Shown here in pieces: positions 25,427 to 33,937 of a stretch of 64,000 nucleotides of DNA (positions are counted from its first letter, which is position 1; every line of letters starts with the position of its first letter). Both the position numbers and the translations under genes were made by a program. The stretch comes from Pigmentiphaga sp. H8. Its GTDB lineage: Bacteria > Pseudomonadota > Gammaproteobacteria > Burkholderiales > Burkholderiaceae_B. Location: contig NZ_CP033966.1 of assembly GCF_003854895.1 (NCBI RefSeq), positions 5,580,001 to 5,644,000 on the forward strand, written 5' to 3'. The notes beneath the pieces are model-generated. The model made no database searches and was not told where the DNA came from. It saw only the letters and a list, made by a program, of their open reading frames with translations.

Positions 25427-26676
25427 CAAGGTATCGCCAAGAGTTGGCGCATCGGCACACCGGGATCGCGAAGCAGCGCCGCCGCCACCCGGGTCTCCCG
25501 CTGCATCAGCCGCCGGATCGCCGCCATGTCCTTGGCGGCGTCGAAGGTTGCCGCCCCGAGGATGCGGCCCTCTTCATCGAGCCGATAGCACGAATGAGAG
25601 CCCGCCGGCTCGCCGCGCACGATCCATTCCCCCGGCCCCCGAAGGTCGCCGGCGGACTGAATGTTCATGCCGTACTGATCGGACCAGAACCACGGCACCG
25701 CGTCATACACCGCCGGGCAGCCCGCCGCGCTGGCGCCCGCCGCGGCAGCCTGGCTTTCCGCCACTTGCCAGGACTCGATCCGTTGCCGGACTCCCGTGCG
25801 TCCCACCGGATGGCGGGTGACCTCGCCCGCGCCGAAGATGTGCGGATCGCTGCTGTGGCCGCATTCGTCCACGACCAGCCCGTCGTCCACCTCCAGCCCG
25901 GCCTCGGCCGCCAGTTCCGTATTGGGAACAACGCCGATTCCGACGACGGCGAAGTCAGCCTGCACCGTGCCTCGATCCGTCGCAACGACGATGCCGTCAC
26001 CATCGGGCCCCAGATCCGCGATAGCGGCGCCGAGATGCAAGGCCACGCCTTGCGCGCGATGGCGCGCCTCCACCACAGCCGCCGCCGCGGGCGGAAGGAC
26101 GCGGGCCAGGACCGTGGGCGCCCGGTCGAACACCGCCACCTCCGCCCCCACCAGCCGCGCGGATGCCGCCACCTCAAGGCCGATGAAGCCCGCGCCGATG
26201 ACGGCCACGCGCATGCCGGGCCGCAGGCGCCCCCTCAGCGCGGCGGCATCTTCGACGGTCCGCAGGTAGCACAGCCGCCGTCCAAGCGCCTCCCCGCCCG
26301 GCCATCGCCGCACGCGCGAGCCGGACGCCAGCACCAATCGGTCGTAGGGGCGAACCTGGCCGTCAGTCGCCTGGACCGTCTTGCGGGCCCGGTCGATCAC
26401 GGTCGCCCGAACCCCGGTCGCGACAGCGATCCGCGCTTCGGCATAGGCCGCGGCAGCGAACTTGGGGGCGATCGCCGCCGAGCCCGACAAGGCCTCTTTG
26501 GATAAGGGTGGCCGTTCGTACGGTAAATGCGCCTCTTCTCCCACTAACTCGATCTCGGCCGTGCGATCGGCCCGGCGTGCGGCGAACGCCGCCACCGCGC
26601 CCGCGTGGCCGGCGCCGATCACAAGGATGCGTACCGGCTCGGCACCGGCTCTTGCCTGCCCAGGGATGTCTTTCAT
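25426..26676 (-). CDS. FAD-dependent ferredoxin reductase of the Rieske dioxygenase system
   Basis: 416 residues. FAD-binding motif VIGAGHAGAVAA, HLPYERPPLSKE, the second dinucleotide motif VIGAGFIGLEVAA for NADH, the FAD motif DPHIFGAGEV and a C-terminal reductase domain (VPWFWSDQYGMNIQSAG). It transfers electrons from NADH to a Rieske ferredoxin. The matching ferredoxin, alpha and beta genes are divergent, starting at 26785. Rather unusually it leads the azlCD genes. Confidence 0.92.
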   Translation of the reverse strand: MKDIPGQARAGAEPVRILVIGAGHAGAVAAFAARRADRTAEIELVGEEAHLPYERPPLSKEALSGSAAIAPKFAAAAYAEARIAVATGVRATVIDRARKTVQATDGQVRPYDRLVLASGSRVRRWPGGEALGRRLCYLRTVEDAAALRGRLRPGMRVAVIGAGFIGLEVAASARLVGAEVAVFDRAPTVLARVLPPAAAAVVEARHRAQGVALHLGAAIADLGPDGDGIVVATDRGTVQADFAVVGIGVVPNTELAAEAGLEVDDGLVVDECGHSSDPHIFGAGEVTRHPVGRTGVRQRIESWQVAESQAAAAGASAAGCPAVYDAVPWFWSDQYGMNIQSAGDLRGPGEWIVRGEPAGSHSCYRLDEEGRILGAATFDAAKDMAAIRRLMQRETRVAAALLRDPGVPMRQLLAIP

Positions 26677-26702
26677 GGATTCGCTCCAGGTCTTTTTTGA
26701 TA

Positions 26703-26731
26703 TTGATACTGTATATCTTATATCGTATACT
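26703..26731 (+). promoter_or_regulatory. Sigma-70 promoter of the Rieske dioxygenase operon with overlapping GTATAC dyad
   Basis: TTGATA (26703-26708) and TATACT (26726-26731) are 17 bp apart, close to consensus. The AT-rich stretch GTATATCTTATATCGTATAC overlaps the -10 region and contains GTATA/TATAC inverted half-sites resembling the palindrome at 23614. This suggests GntR repression. It precedes the alpha subunit gene and faces the divergent reductase gene. Confidence 0.65.
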
Positions 26732-26784
26732 TTTTTCCAACGCGGTTTTTCGCTGCGGCGAACCCACCATCCATGGAGGAAACC

Positions 26785-28056
26785 ATGCCATCACCCATCA
26801 GCCCCGAAATCTGGCCGGCCAGGGACTATTCGCGCGTCCCGTACCGGCTGTACCACGACGCGGCGCTCTATGAAGAAGAGCAGAAGAAGATCTTTCGGGG
26901 GCCGGTCTGGTTCGTCCTCGGTTTCGAGGCCGAGGTCCCTAACGTCGGCGATTACCGCGCCACGCAGATCGGAGACACCCCGGTGGTCTTCAGTCGCAAT
27001 GAAGATGGCACGGTCCGTGCGTTCGTCAACCGCTGCGCCCACCGCGGCGCCGAAGTGGTGCGCTACCCCTCCGGCAATGCCAAGGACTTCACCTGCATCT
27101 ATCACGCGTGGTGCTACAAGCTGGACGGCGATCTGGTCGGCGTCCCGTTTCGGCGCGGCGCGAACGGCGCCGGCGGCATGCCCAAGGAATTCAACCTGAA
27201 GGACCACAACCTCACCAAGATCCGTGTCCGGATCTGGAAGGGGATCGTGTTCGGCACCTATGCCGCGGAAGGCGAAGTCGAGGACCTGGAAACCTATCTC
27301 GGCCCCCTCATGTGCGAACACGTGGGCGACCTGATGCGCAAGCCCATCAAGATCCTGGGCTACCAGCGCCAGCGCGTCGCCGCCAACTGGAAGCTCTATC
27401 ACGAAAACATCCGGGACGCGTACCACGGCAGCCTGCTGCACGAGTTCAACCGCACCTTCGGCATGAGCCGCCTGACCCAGGTCGCAGGCGGCTACATGGA
27501 CGACAAGCACCGCCACAGCATCCTGTTCCAGTACGCCGGCTCGGACAGCGACGAAGTCGCCCGCGCGGCCTACGCCGAGAACGGCGTGCAACGCGGCGAC
27601 TACATGACGCTCAACGACTACGGCATCACGCGCCACTTCGTCGAGAACAAGCTCGGCATCAGCACGCGCATCATCTCGGTCTTCCCCAACATATTCTTTC
27701 ACCAGATCTACAACACGCTGGCGATGCGCCAGCTGCGCACGCTCGGGCCCGGCGAATTCGAACTGGTGTGGACGCTGTTCGGCTACGAGGACGACACGCC
27801 GGAACTGACGCAGCACCGCCTGAACCAGGCCAACATGGTCGGCCCGGCCGGCCTGATCTCGATGGAGGACGGCGAAGCGCTGGAGATGGTCCAGCGCTCG
27901 ACCCAGCCCGATACCGACAAGGCGGGCGTCGTCGAAATGGGCGGCATCGGCGAGATCCGCAGCCTGGACACCCGGGCCCAGGAAGTCACCATCCGTGGCT
28001 TCTGGGCGTACTACAGCCAACTGATGGGCCTGGAGCCCGCGGGAGCGCAACGATGA
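26785..28056 (+). CDS. Aromatic ring-hydroxylating dioxygenase alpha subunit (NagG/AndAc-like)
   Basis: 423 residues from the ATG at 26785; GGAGGAAACC upstream favours it over an ATG four codons earlier. The Rieske 2Fe-2S ligands are Cys84, His86, Cys104, His107 (RCAHRG, CIYHAW). The mononuclear iron site is DAYHGSLLH (His214, His219) with Asp211 as electron bridge. The segments PFRRG..GGMP, ILGYQRQR and ANWKLYHEN resemble salicylate 5-hydroxylase and anthranilate dioxygenase large subunits. Likely substrate: a benzoate, salicylate or aminobenzoate. Confidence 0.92.
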   Translation: MPSPISPEIWPARDYSRVPYRLYHDAALYEEEQKKIFRGPVWFVLGFEAEVPNVGDYRATQIGDTPVVFSRNEDGTVRAFVNRCAHRGAEVVRYPSGNAKDFTCIYHAWCYKLDGDLVGVPFRRGANGAGGMPKEFNLKDHNLTKIRVRIWKGIVFGTYAAEGEVEDLETYLGPLMCEHVGDLMRKPIKILGYQRQRVAANWKLYHENIRDAYHGSLLHEFNRTFGMSRLTQVAGGYMDDKHRHSILFQYAGSDSDEVARAAYAENGVQRGDYMTLNDYGITRHFVENKLGISTRIISVFPNIFFHQIYNTLAMRQLRTLGPGEFELVWTLFGYEDDTPELTQHRLNQANMVGPAGLISMEDGEALEMVQRSTQPDTDKAGVVEMGGIGEIRSLDTRAQEVTIRGFWAYYSQLMGLEPAGAQR

Positions 28057-28523
28057 ACCTGGAACTACAGGCCCAAGTCTCCGCCTTCGTGCTGCGCACG
28101 GCCGTGCTGGTGGACGGCGACGAACTCGAGACCTGGCTGGACTGCTTCCACGAAAACTCCAGCTACATGGTGGTCCCTCGCGAGAACCTCGAGGCGGGCT
28201 ACGGCATCGGCCTGATGCGTTGCGACAGCAAGGCCCAGCTGCAGGACCGCGTCGCGGTGCTGCGCCACGCCAGCAAATTCAACCCGCATTGGGACCGGCA
28301 CATCCTGAGCGGCACGGCCATCACGTCGGCCCCGCAGGACGGCGTCGTCAGCACGAGCACCGCCTTCATGGTCGTCCAGACACAGCTCAACGGCACTTCG
28401 TCGCTGTTCTGTTCTGGTTCGTACGAAGACGAAATCGAAGTCGGCGCCGAGCCCAGGCTGCGCAAACGGCTGGTCGTGCTGGACACCTTCACGGTCTCCA
28501 ACTGTCTGGCGACTCCCCTCTGA
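28053..28523 (+). CDS. Aromatic ring-hydroxylating dioxygenase beta subunit
   Basis: 156 residues, ATG overlapping the alpha stop (ATGA). The NTF2-like small subunit fold is shown by AFVLRTAVLVDGDELETWLDCFHE and the C-terminal RLVVLDTFTVSN. It completes the alpha3-beta3 oxygenase. The gene is the usual length for beta subunits of salicylate/anthranilate-type enzymes. Confidence 0.9.
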   Translation: MNLELQAQVSAFVLRTAVLVDGDELETWLDCFHENSSYMVVPRENLEAGYGIGLMRCDSKAQLQDRVAVLRHASKFNPHWDRHILSGTAITSAPQDGVVSTSTAFMVVQTQLNGTSSLFCSGSYEDEIEVGAEPRLRKRLVVLDTFTVSNCLATPL

Positions 28524-28540
28524 TCCCCAAGGAAACCCCC

Positions 28541-29203
28541 ATGGCCTTTCTTCGCAAGCGTGTCAGTTTCCGCCGCATTCCCGAAGACCGCATCGCGGCC
28601 TGGAAGAACGTGGCGACAGCCAGCGCCTCGGACATGATGAACCGCCACGGCTCGATGCATCCCGACATCAAGGCCGTGACCACCGCCGCCCGCATCGTCG
28701 GCCAGGCACGCACCGTGCAGTGCACGATGGCGGACAACAGCATCCTGCACTACATCTCGTCCACCGCCGAACCGGGCGAAGTCATCGTCGGCGATTCGGG
28801 CGGCATCACCGACCATGCCCTGTGGGGCGGCATCACCACGCTGGAATCCTACCGGCGCGGCGTGGCCGGCCTGGTCCTGGACGGCTCGGTGCGCGATCTG
28901 CGCGAATCGCGCGACATCGGCTTTCCGATCTTCTGCCGCGGCATCACGCCGCGCGGACCGCACAAGGCTTTCGGCGGCGCGCTGGACGTGCCCATCGCGT
29001 GCGGCGGACAACCCGTCCATCCGGGCGACCTCATCCTGGCCGATGAAGACGGCGTGGTCGTCGTCCCGCTGGAACGGGAAGAAGAGCTGTTCCAGAAAGT
29101 GGTCAATTTCCGCCGCGACGAACAGGCCTGGTTCAAGGTGTTGGATACGCCCAAGCCGTTCTACCAGGTGCTGAACATTCCCGAACCCGACTGGATGGAT
29201 TGA
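28541..29203 (+). CDS. RraA-family protein, putative 4-hydroxy-2-oxo-acid aldolase
   Basis: 220 residues from the ATG at 28541 (AAGGAAACCCCC upstream). The Mg site and catalytic segment are VGDSGGITDHALWGG and LDGSVRDLRESRDIGFPIF (Arg-Asp pair). Family members include HMG/CHA aldolases, which release pyruvate from 4-hydroxy-4-methyl- or 4-carboxy-4-hydroxy-2-oxoadipate, and an RNase E inhibitor. In a ring-oxygenase operon the aldolase or oxaloacetate decarboxylase role is the better guess. Confidence 0.85.
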   Translation: MAFLRKRVSFRRIPEDRIAAWKNVATASASDMMNRHGSMHPDIKAVTTAARIVGQARTVQCTMADNSILHYISSTAEPGEVIVGDSGGITDHALWGGITTLESYRRGVAGLVLDGSVRDLRESRDIGFPIFCRGITPRGPHKAFGGALDVPIACGGQPVHPGDLILADEDGVVVVPLEREEELFQKVVNFRRDEQAWFKVLDTPKPFYQVLNIPEPDWMD

Positions 29204-29232
29204 CCGCTGGCCATCCCACCACGAGAACAACC

Positions 29233-29643
29233 ATGACCACCACCGTCGAATACGTCAACCCTCCCGGACTTGCCCCCGCCCAGGGCCTCTATTCCCAACT
29301 CGGCCTGATCCGCCAGGGCACGCCCTGCCTGGTGGCCGGACAACTGGCCGTCGGCGACGCGGGCGAAGTCGTAGGCGTGAATGACTTCGCCGCGCAGTTC
29401 GCCCGTGTCTTCCATAACCTGAAAAGCACCCTCGAGGCCGCTGGCGGCGGCTGCCATTCCATCGCCAAGATGACCACGTTCCTGACCAGCGCCGACTCCA
29501 TCCCCGAGTTCATGCGACTGCGTGCGGAATTGTTCCCTACCCTGTTTCCCGACGGCGTGTATCCGCCCAACACGCTGCTGATCATCAGCCGCCTGGTCAA
29601 GCCCGAGTTCATGCTCGAGGTCGAAGCCGTCGCGGCCCTCTAG
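29233..29643 (+). CDS. RidA-family (YjgF/YER057c) deaminase-like protein
   Basis: 136 residues. Motifs: GLAPAQGLYSQ, LKSTLEAAGGGCHSIAKMTTFLT, and the C-terminal PPNTLLIISRLVKPEFMLEVEAVA with the conserved Arg and Glu. RidA proteins hydrolyse reactive enamines/imines. In catabolic operons close relatives deaminate amino-muconate-type products, which would suit an amino-aromatic substrate for the adjacent dioxygenase. Confidence 0.88.
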   Translation: MTTTVEYVNPPGLAPAQGLYSQLGLIRQGTPCLVAGQLAVGDAGEVVGVNDFAAQFARVFHNLKSTLEAAGGGCHSIAKMTTFLTSADSIPEFMRLRAELFPTLFPDGVYPPNTLLIISRLVKPEFMLEVEAVAAL

Positions 29644-29681
29644 CTGGCTTTCCCTTACCCCTTCCCCGCGCGGAGTCTCCC

Positions 29682-30680
29682 ATGAAGAAGCCGAACAGCC
29701 GTGTTTCCCGCCGCAGCATGTTGATGATGTCCGCCACCACCCTGGCGGCCTCGGCGGGGTTCGTTCCCGCCCACGCGCAACCCTCGTACCCGAGCAAGCC
29801 GGTACGCATCGTCTGTGCCTTTCCTCCCGGGAATGCCTCGGACATCGTGGCTCGCATCCTCGGCGATCAATTGTCCAAGCGCTGGGGCCAGCCGGTAGTC
29901 GTGGAGAACCGCCCCGGAGCCTCCGGCATCATCGCCGCCACCGCCGTGCAGCAGGCGCCAGCCGATGGCTACACGCTGCTGATGACGTCGACCTCGTTCA
30001 TCGTCAACGCCTCGGTAATGAAAAACGTCCCTTACGACGTCAAGAAGGATTTCACAGGGGTCAGCCTGATCAACTCGGTACCGGTGATCCTGCTCGTCAG
30101 CAATCGTTTCCCCGCCAAGACCATGGCGCAGTGGGTGGAAGAGGTAAAGCGCCACCCCGGCAAATACACCTATGCGCATCCGGGCGTGGGTACGATCCAC
30201 AACCTCACCACCAAGCTGCTGCTGCAGAAAACCGGGACGGACGTGGTGGAAGTGCCCTACAAGGGCAGCATGCAGGCACTGACCGACATCATCGGCGGCA
30301 GCGGCGACATGATGTTCGAAGCAGCCAACTCCGCCTATACCTTCGTCGAGACCGGCAAGGTCCGCGCGCTGGCGACGTCCGGCCCGGCGCGCTACTACGC
30401 GCTGCCCGACGTGCCAACGCTCAAGGAAAGCGGCGTGGATATCAGCGCCGTGGGCTTCACCGCGCTGATTGCACCGGCGGGAACGCCGCGCCAGATCGTC
30501 GATTTTCTCAACGGCGAAGTCCAGATCGCGCTGAAGCGGCCCGAGGTCCAGGAAACGCTGAAGAAGTCGGCCATGGAACTCTATCCGCCCATGGATGCGC
30601 AATCGGTGCAGGCCTGGCTCGCTAACGAGTCCGACCGCTGGGCCCAGGTCGCGTCCATGGCCAAGATCCCCAAGGAATGA
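29682..30680 (+). CDS. Bug-family (TTT) periplasmic solute-binding protein
   Basis: 332 residues. The long N-terminal leader carries a twin-arginine-like SRRSMLMM before the hydrophobic stretch and PAHAQ cleavage site (about 33), unlike the other receptors here. Motifs YPSKPVRIVCAFPPGNASD, VVVENRPGASG, ADGYTLLM. It is inside the dioxygenase operon, so it probably captures the substrate of that pathway. Confidence 0.9.
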   Translation: MKKPNSRVSRRSMLMMSATTLAASAGFVPAHAQPSYPSKPVRIVCAFPPGNASDIVARILGDQLSKRWGQPVVVENRPGASGIIAATAVQQAPADGYTLLMTSTSFIVNASVMKNVPYDVKKDFTGVSLINSVPVILLVSNRFPAKTMAQWVEEVKRHPGKYTYAHPGVGTIHNLTTKLLLQKTGTDVVEVPYKGSMQALTDIIGGSGDMMFEAANSAYTFVETGKVRALATSGPARYYALPDVPTLKESGVDISAVGFTALIAPAGTPRQIVDFLNGEVQIALKRPEVQETLKKSAMELYPPMDAQSVQAWLANESDRWAQVASMAKIPKE

Positions 30681-30687
30681 ACACACG

Positions 30688-31017
30688 ATGGCCTACCGAC
30701 CCATCATGTCCAGCGGCGACCTGCCGGAAGGCGAACCGCGTCCGCTTACCCTCGATGGCCAGGAAGTCCTCCTGGTGCGGCACGAAGGTGCGGTGTATGC
30801 GATGGGCAACGTCTGCTCGCATGCCTATGCCTTGCTCACCGACGGTTGGTACGAGGACGGATGCGTGGAATGCCCGCTGCACCAGGCGGCCTTCGACGTA
30901 CGCACCGGCCGGCCCACCTGCGGGCCCGCCACCGCGCCCGTGCCGATCTTCGCCGTGACCGAACGGCATGGCCAGATCATGCTGGACCTGGCCATTCCCG
31001 CCCATATAGACACATAG
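30688..31017 (+). CDS. Rieske-type ferredoxin of the dioxygenase system
   Basis: 109 residues. Rieske ligands are Cys43, His45 (NVCSHAYALL) and Cys62, His65 (ECPLHQAAFD). It begins 7 bp after the receptor gene and is the last gene of the operon. It shuttles electrons from the FAD reductase (25426-26676) to the oxygenase alpha subunit, so the window encodes a complete three-component system. Confidence 0.92.
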   Translation: MAYRPIMSSGDLPEGEPRPLTLDGQEVLLVRHEGAVYAMGNVCSHAYALLTDGWYEDGCVECPLHQAAFDVRTGRPTCGPATAPVPIFAVTERHGQIMLDLAIPAHIDT

Positions 31018-31038
31018 CGAGGATCGTCTGGCCTCGAT

Positions 31039-31725
31039 TCAGGCGGTCAGTGCCACCGCGTTCGTCATGGGGGTGCTGGCCAGCGCTTCCGTATGGCAGA
31101 CGTGGTCCATCGTGAGCTTTTCCGCAAGGCCTTCGTCCTGGTCGACGATGGCCTGGACGATCGCCTCGTGCTGCTTCATGGAGTCGCGCCGCTGGTCCCA
31201 GCTGACGGGCATGAAGTAGCGCCGCATCAGCAGGTCCAGCTTCTCGAGCGATTCCGTCAGCAGGCTGTTCCCGGCCGCCTCGGCAATGGCCATGTGCAGG
31301 CGCTTGTTCAGGTCCGTGATCGCATCGAGATCGGCCTTCTCGATCGCCTTCTTGCTTTCGCCGATCAGGCTCTCGAGCTTGGCGAGCTGTTCCGGCGTGC
31401 GGCGCGCCGCGGCCAGTTTGGCCGAACGCGGCTCCATCAGCTTGCGCATCTCGAAAATCTCGGACAGCTCCTGCTGCGTGAGCGACCGCACATAGGTGCC
31501 CTTGTGCGGCTGCGAGGTCACCCAGCCATCGCTTTCCAGCATGCGCAAAGCCTCGCGGACCGGAATCTTGCTGACCCCGAACCGCGCCGCAAGCTCGTCG
31601 ATCTTGATCCGGCTACCAGCAGCCAATTCGCCTTTGAGAATCGCTTCCTTGAGGACTCGCTGGACGGCCGAAGGGATGTCTCGCGGCAGGTGCGAGGAGA
31701 ACAATTCGTCAGTTGCACTGGACAT
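31039..31725 (-). CDS. GntR-family (FCD) transcriptional regulator
   Basis: 228 residues from the ATG at 31725; a GTG at 31758 is in frame and possible. Winged HTH (IKIDELAARFGVSKIPVREALRMLESDGWV), then FCD domain with DLNKRLHMAIAEAAGN and the C-terminal MDHVCHTEAL. It ends 21 bp from the convergent ferredoxin gene and lies downstream of the phenol operon on the same strand, with its own promoter and dyad at 31794. It may regulate the Rieske dioxygenase operon or itself. Confidence 0.9.
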   Translation of the reverse strand: MSSATDELFSSHLPRDIPSAVQRVLKEAILKGELAAGSRIKIDELAARFGVSKIPVREALRMLESDGWVTSQPHKGTYVRSLTQQELSEIFEMRKLMEPRSAKLAAARRTPEQLAKLESLIGESKKAIEKADLDAITDLNKRLHMAIAEAAGNSLLTESLEKLDLLMRRYFMPVSWDQRRDSMKQHEAIVQAIVDQDEGLAEKLTMDHVCHTEALASTPMTNAVALTA

Positions 31726-31793
31726 GGCTAGGGAAAGGGAAGGACGGAGAAACGGCACGCGTCCGCCACGGAAAGGGCCGTACGCCTGGCAGA

Positions 31794-31821
31794 CACTTAT
31801 ATACCTTATACATTATAAGTG
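31794..31821 (-). promoter_or_regulatory. Inverted repeat with embedded TATAAT, promoter/operator of gntR
   Basis: CACTTATA (31794-31801) and TATAAGTG (31814-31821) are perfect inverted repeats 12 bp apart. On the minus strand TATAAT (31812-31817) lies 17 bp from TGGGCA, a plausible sigma-70 promoter for the GntR gene starting at 31725. Overlap of promoter and dyad suggests autorepression. Confidence 0.6.
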
Positions 31822-31871
31822 CACGCCAGCCGCATGCCCAGTTGTCCAGTCCCTATGTGGCGATGCGTTCC

Positions 31872-32816
31872 TCAGGTAAATACGCTCAGGAATTTCTCGT
31901 TCAGCTTGCGATCGTGATAGAAGATGCCCGTGCCCAGCTGGTCGTCGGTCCAGGTAATGACCGGCTTGTCCGGGTACCAGGTGTAGCCGCCCGAGAATAC
32001 CTCGTTGCGGTTGCCGCTGGGATCGAAGAAATACACCGTCTCGCCCCGCGTGATGCCGTGCCGCGTCGGGCCGATGTCCAGCGACACCCGGCGCTTGGAA
32101 ATGATGTCGGCCGCCTTCAGCACTTCGCCCCAGTTGTCCAGCAGGAAGGACACATGGTGCAGCTTGTTCTTGACCGGCTGGCGGATGAAGGCCACGTCGT
32201 GCGCCTTGTTGGCGCAGCTCAGGAAAGCGCCGATCATCAGCTTGCCGCCGTCGGCCACCACCTGCTCCGACAGGCCGAAGCCCAGCACTTCGGTGAACAA
32301 CTTGTAGGTGCCGTCCAGGTCGTCGCCATACAGCAGGCAATGGTCGAATGAACGCGGCGCCATGCCTTTCAAGTCGTCCGGCCATGGGTCCGGATTCTGG
32401 TAGCCGGTGGCGCAGCCCGTGGCTTCGCGATAGGCATACAGCTCCATCACGTGGCCGGTGGGGATGGTGAAGCGGAAACGCTTGCCGGTCTTGGGATGGT
32501 CGCCGGCCTCGATCCAGCTCATGTCGGTGGCCAGTCCGCTGGCCTGCACATCGGCCGACAGTTTCTCCAGCGTCGCTTCCGAATCGACCTTCCAGCCCAT
32601 GTAGTCCATGCCGGACTCGTCGGCCTCGCGCAGCACGATGCTGTGATGATCCGATTCGTCCCAGCCTTTCAGGAACACGCGCGGGCTGCCGTCGGCGGCC
32701 TGATCGCGCATGACTTCCGTCAAGCCTATGGTGTCCACGTAATGCCGCACAGCCGGCTCGAGTTCGAGCACGCGTATGCAGACATGTCCGGGACGCAGCA
32801 CTCCGGTTATTGCCAT
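31872..32816 (-). CDS. dmpB: Catechol 2,3-dioxygenase (extradiol, type I)
   Basis: 314 residues of the VOC fold, closely like XylE/DmpB (about 307). Iron ligands: His159 (SFDHCLLYG), His220/221 (KLHHVSF) and Glu272 (SGNRNEVFSGG). The C-terminal DIGPTRHGITRGETVYFFDP and DDQLGTGIFYHDRKLNEKF are typical. It opens catechol to 2-hydroxymuconic semialdehyde. It is the last gene of the phenol operon and is probably reactivated by the plant-type ferredoxin encoded at 33938. Confidence 0.95.
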   Translation of the reverse strand: MAITGVLRPGHVCIRVLELEPAVRHYVDTIGLTEVMRDQAADGSPRVFLKGWDESDHHSIVLREADESGMDYMGWKVDSEATLEKLSADVQASGLATDMSWIEAGDHPKTGKRFRFTIPTGHVMELYAYREATGCATGYQNPDPWPDDLKGMAPRSFDHCLLYGDDLDGTYKLFTEVLGFGLSEQVVADGGKLMIGAFLSCANKAHDVAFIRQPVKNKLHHVSFLLDNWGEVLKAADIISKRRVSLDIGPTRHGITRGETVYFFDPSGNRNEVFSGGYTWYPDKPVITWTDDQLGTGIFYHDRKLNEKFLSVFT

Positions 32817-32852
32817 GTGAGTCTCCTTCGGGTGTGCAAAAGATGGTCGGGG

Positions 32853-33935
32853 TCAGAACATGTGGCGCATGCCCACGCGCACCAGGGTCTGGGTCTTGCC
32901 GTCGGACGGGCCGTTCATGCCGGCGATCCAGGCAGTGGCGCCGGGCGCGCCTCCGGCGCGCTGGTAGACCAGGGCCGCGTAGGCATCGGTGCGCTTGGAC
33001 AGCGCGTAGCCCAGCGTGGCGCTGGCCTGGTGGGCATGCACCTTGTTCAGGGTGGCGTTGGCCCACTGGTATTGGTAATCCAGCAGCAGCGTGGTGCTGG
33101 CCGCCACCGGCAGGGTCGTGCCGACCTGCGCCACCTGCACCGACCCGCCGGTGAAGGTGTTGCGCGTGTTGGTGTACAGCGCGTTCAACACGGCGGCGCC
33201 GAGCTGGTACCGGCCGCCCAGGCCCCAGGTGCGGATGCCGTCGTTGCCGTTGTTGATGGCCGGATTGCGCGCATCGGTAATGGCGGCCGTCAACGCGAAG
33301 GGGCCGCGCGCATAGGACAGGCCGGCGCTGTAGGTGCGGCCCTGCCCCATGCTGCCCGGTTGTTCGCCGAAGCCGTACAGCGCGCCGAAAGTGAAGCCGC
33401 TGTAGTTGGCGCTGGTGAACTTCACCGAATTGTCGACCCGCTTGGCGCCGGCCACGCCGTCGAAGTCCATCGCCCCGCCCGGCATGCCGGGCACGCCCAG
33501 TCCGCCGAAGGGTCCCAGCCGCAAGTTGTAGAGGCCGATCATCGGGAAGGACGGCCCGTAGCGGCCCGGCCCCAGCATGTCGAAGCTGAAGTCGTACTGC
33601 TTGCCCAGGGTCAACGTGCCCCAGGACGGCGAACTCAGGCCGACGTAGGCCTGGCGGCCGAACAACGGTCCGACGCTGGCGCCGTTGTCGGCGGCGAACT
33701 GGCCTTCCAGCATGAACACCGCCTTCATGTCGCCGCCCAGCGCCTCGCTGCCGCGCAGGCCGAACAGGTTGGGCGACAGCAGGCCCGTGTCCATGGACCA
33801 GGAATTGTGTCCGCCGTGGTTGGACAGGTAGTTCACGCCGGCGTCGACGATGCCGTACAGCGTGGTGGTGCTTTGCGCCATGACCGGGGTGGCGCAGGTC
33901 AGTGCCAGGGGAAGCAGGAGTCTCGCGGTTTTCAT
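32853..33935 (-). CDS. Outer membrane porin (Gram-negative general porin, Burkholderiales type)
   Basis: 360 residues. Signal peptide to about residue 20 (CATPVMAQ), then SSTTLYGIVDAG-like first strand (STTTLYGIVDAGVNYL), repeated FGLRGSEALGGDMKAVFMLEGQF, and a C-terminal Phe (GMRHMF). It sits between the ferredoxin and catechol dioxygenase genes of the phenol operon with gaps of 2 and 36 bp, so it is co-transcribed and probably helps phenol entry. Confidence 0.92.
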   Translation of the reverse strand: MKTARLLLPLALTCATPVMAQSTTTLYGIVDAGVNYLSNHGGHNSWSMDTGLLSPNLFGLRGSEALGGDMKAVFMLEGQFAADNGASVGPLFGRQAYVGLSSPSWGTLTLGKQYDFSFDMLGPGRYGPSFPMIGLYNLRLGPFGGLGVPGMPGGAMDFDGVAGAKRVDNSVKFTSANYSGFTFGALYGFGEQPGSMGQGRTYSAGLSYARGPFALTAAITDARNPAINNGNDGIRTWGLGGRYQLGAAVLNALYTNTRNTFTGGSVQVAQVGTTLPVAASTTLLLDYQYQWANATLNKVHAHQASATLGYALSKRTDAYAALVYQRAGGAPGATAWIAGMNGPSDGKTQTLVRVGMRHMF

Positions 33936-33937
33936 CG

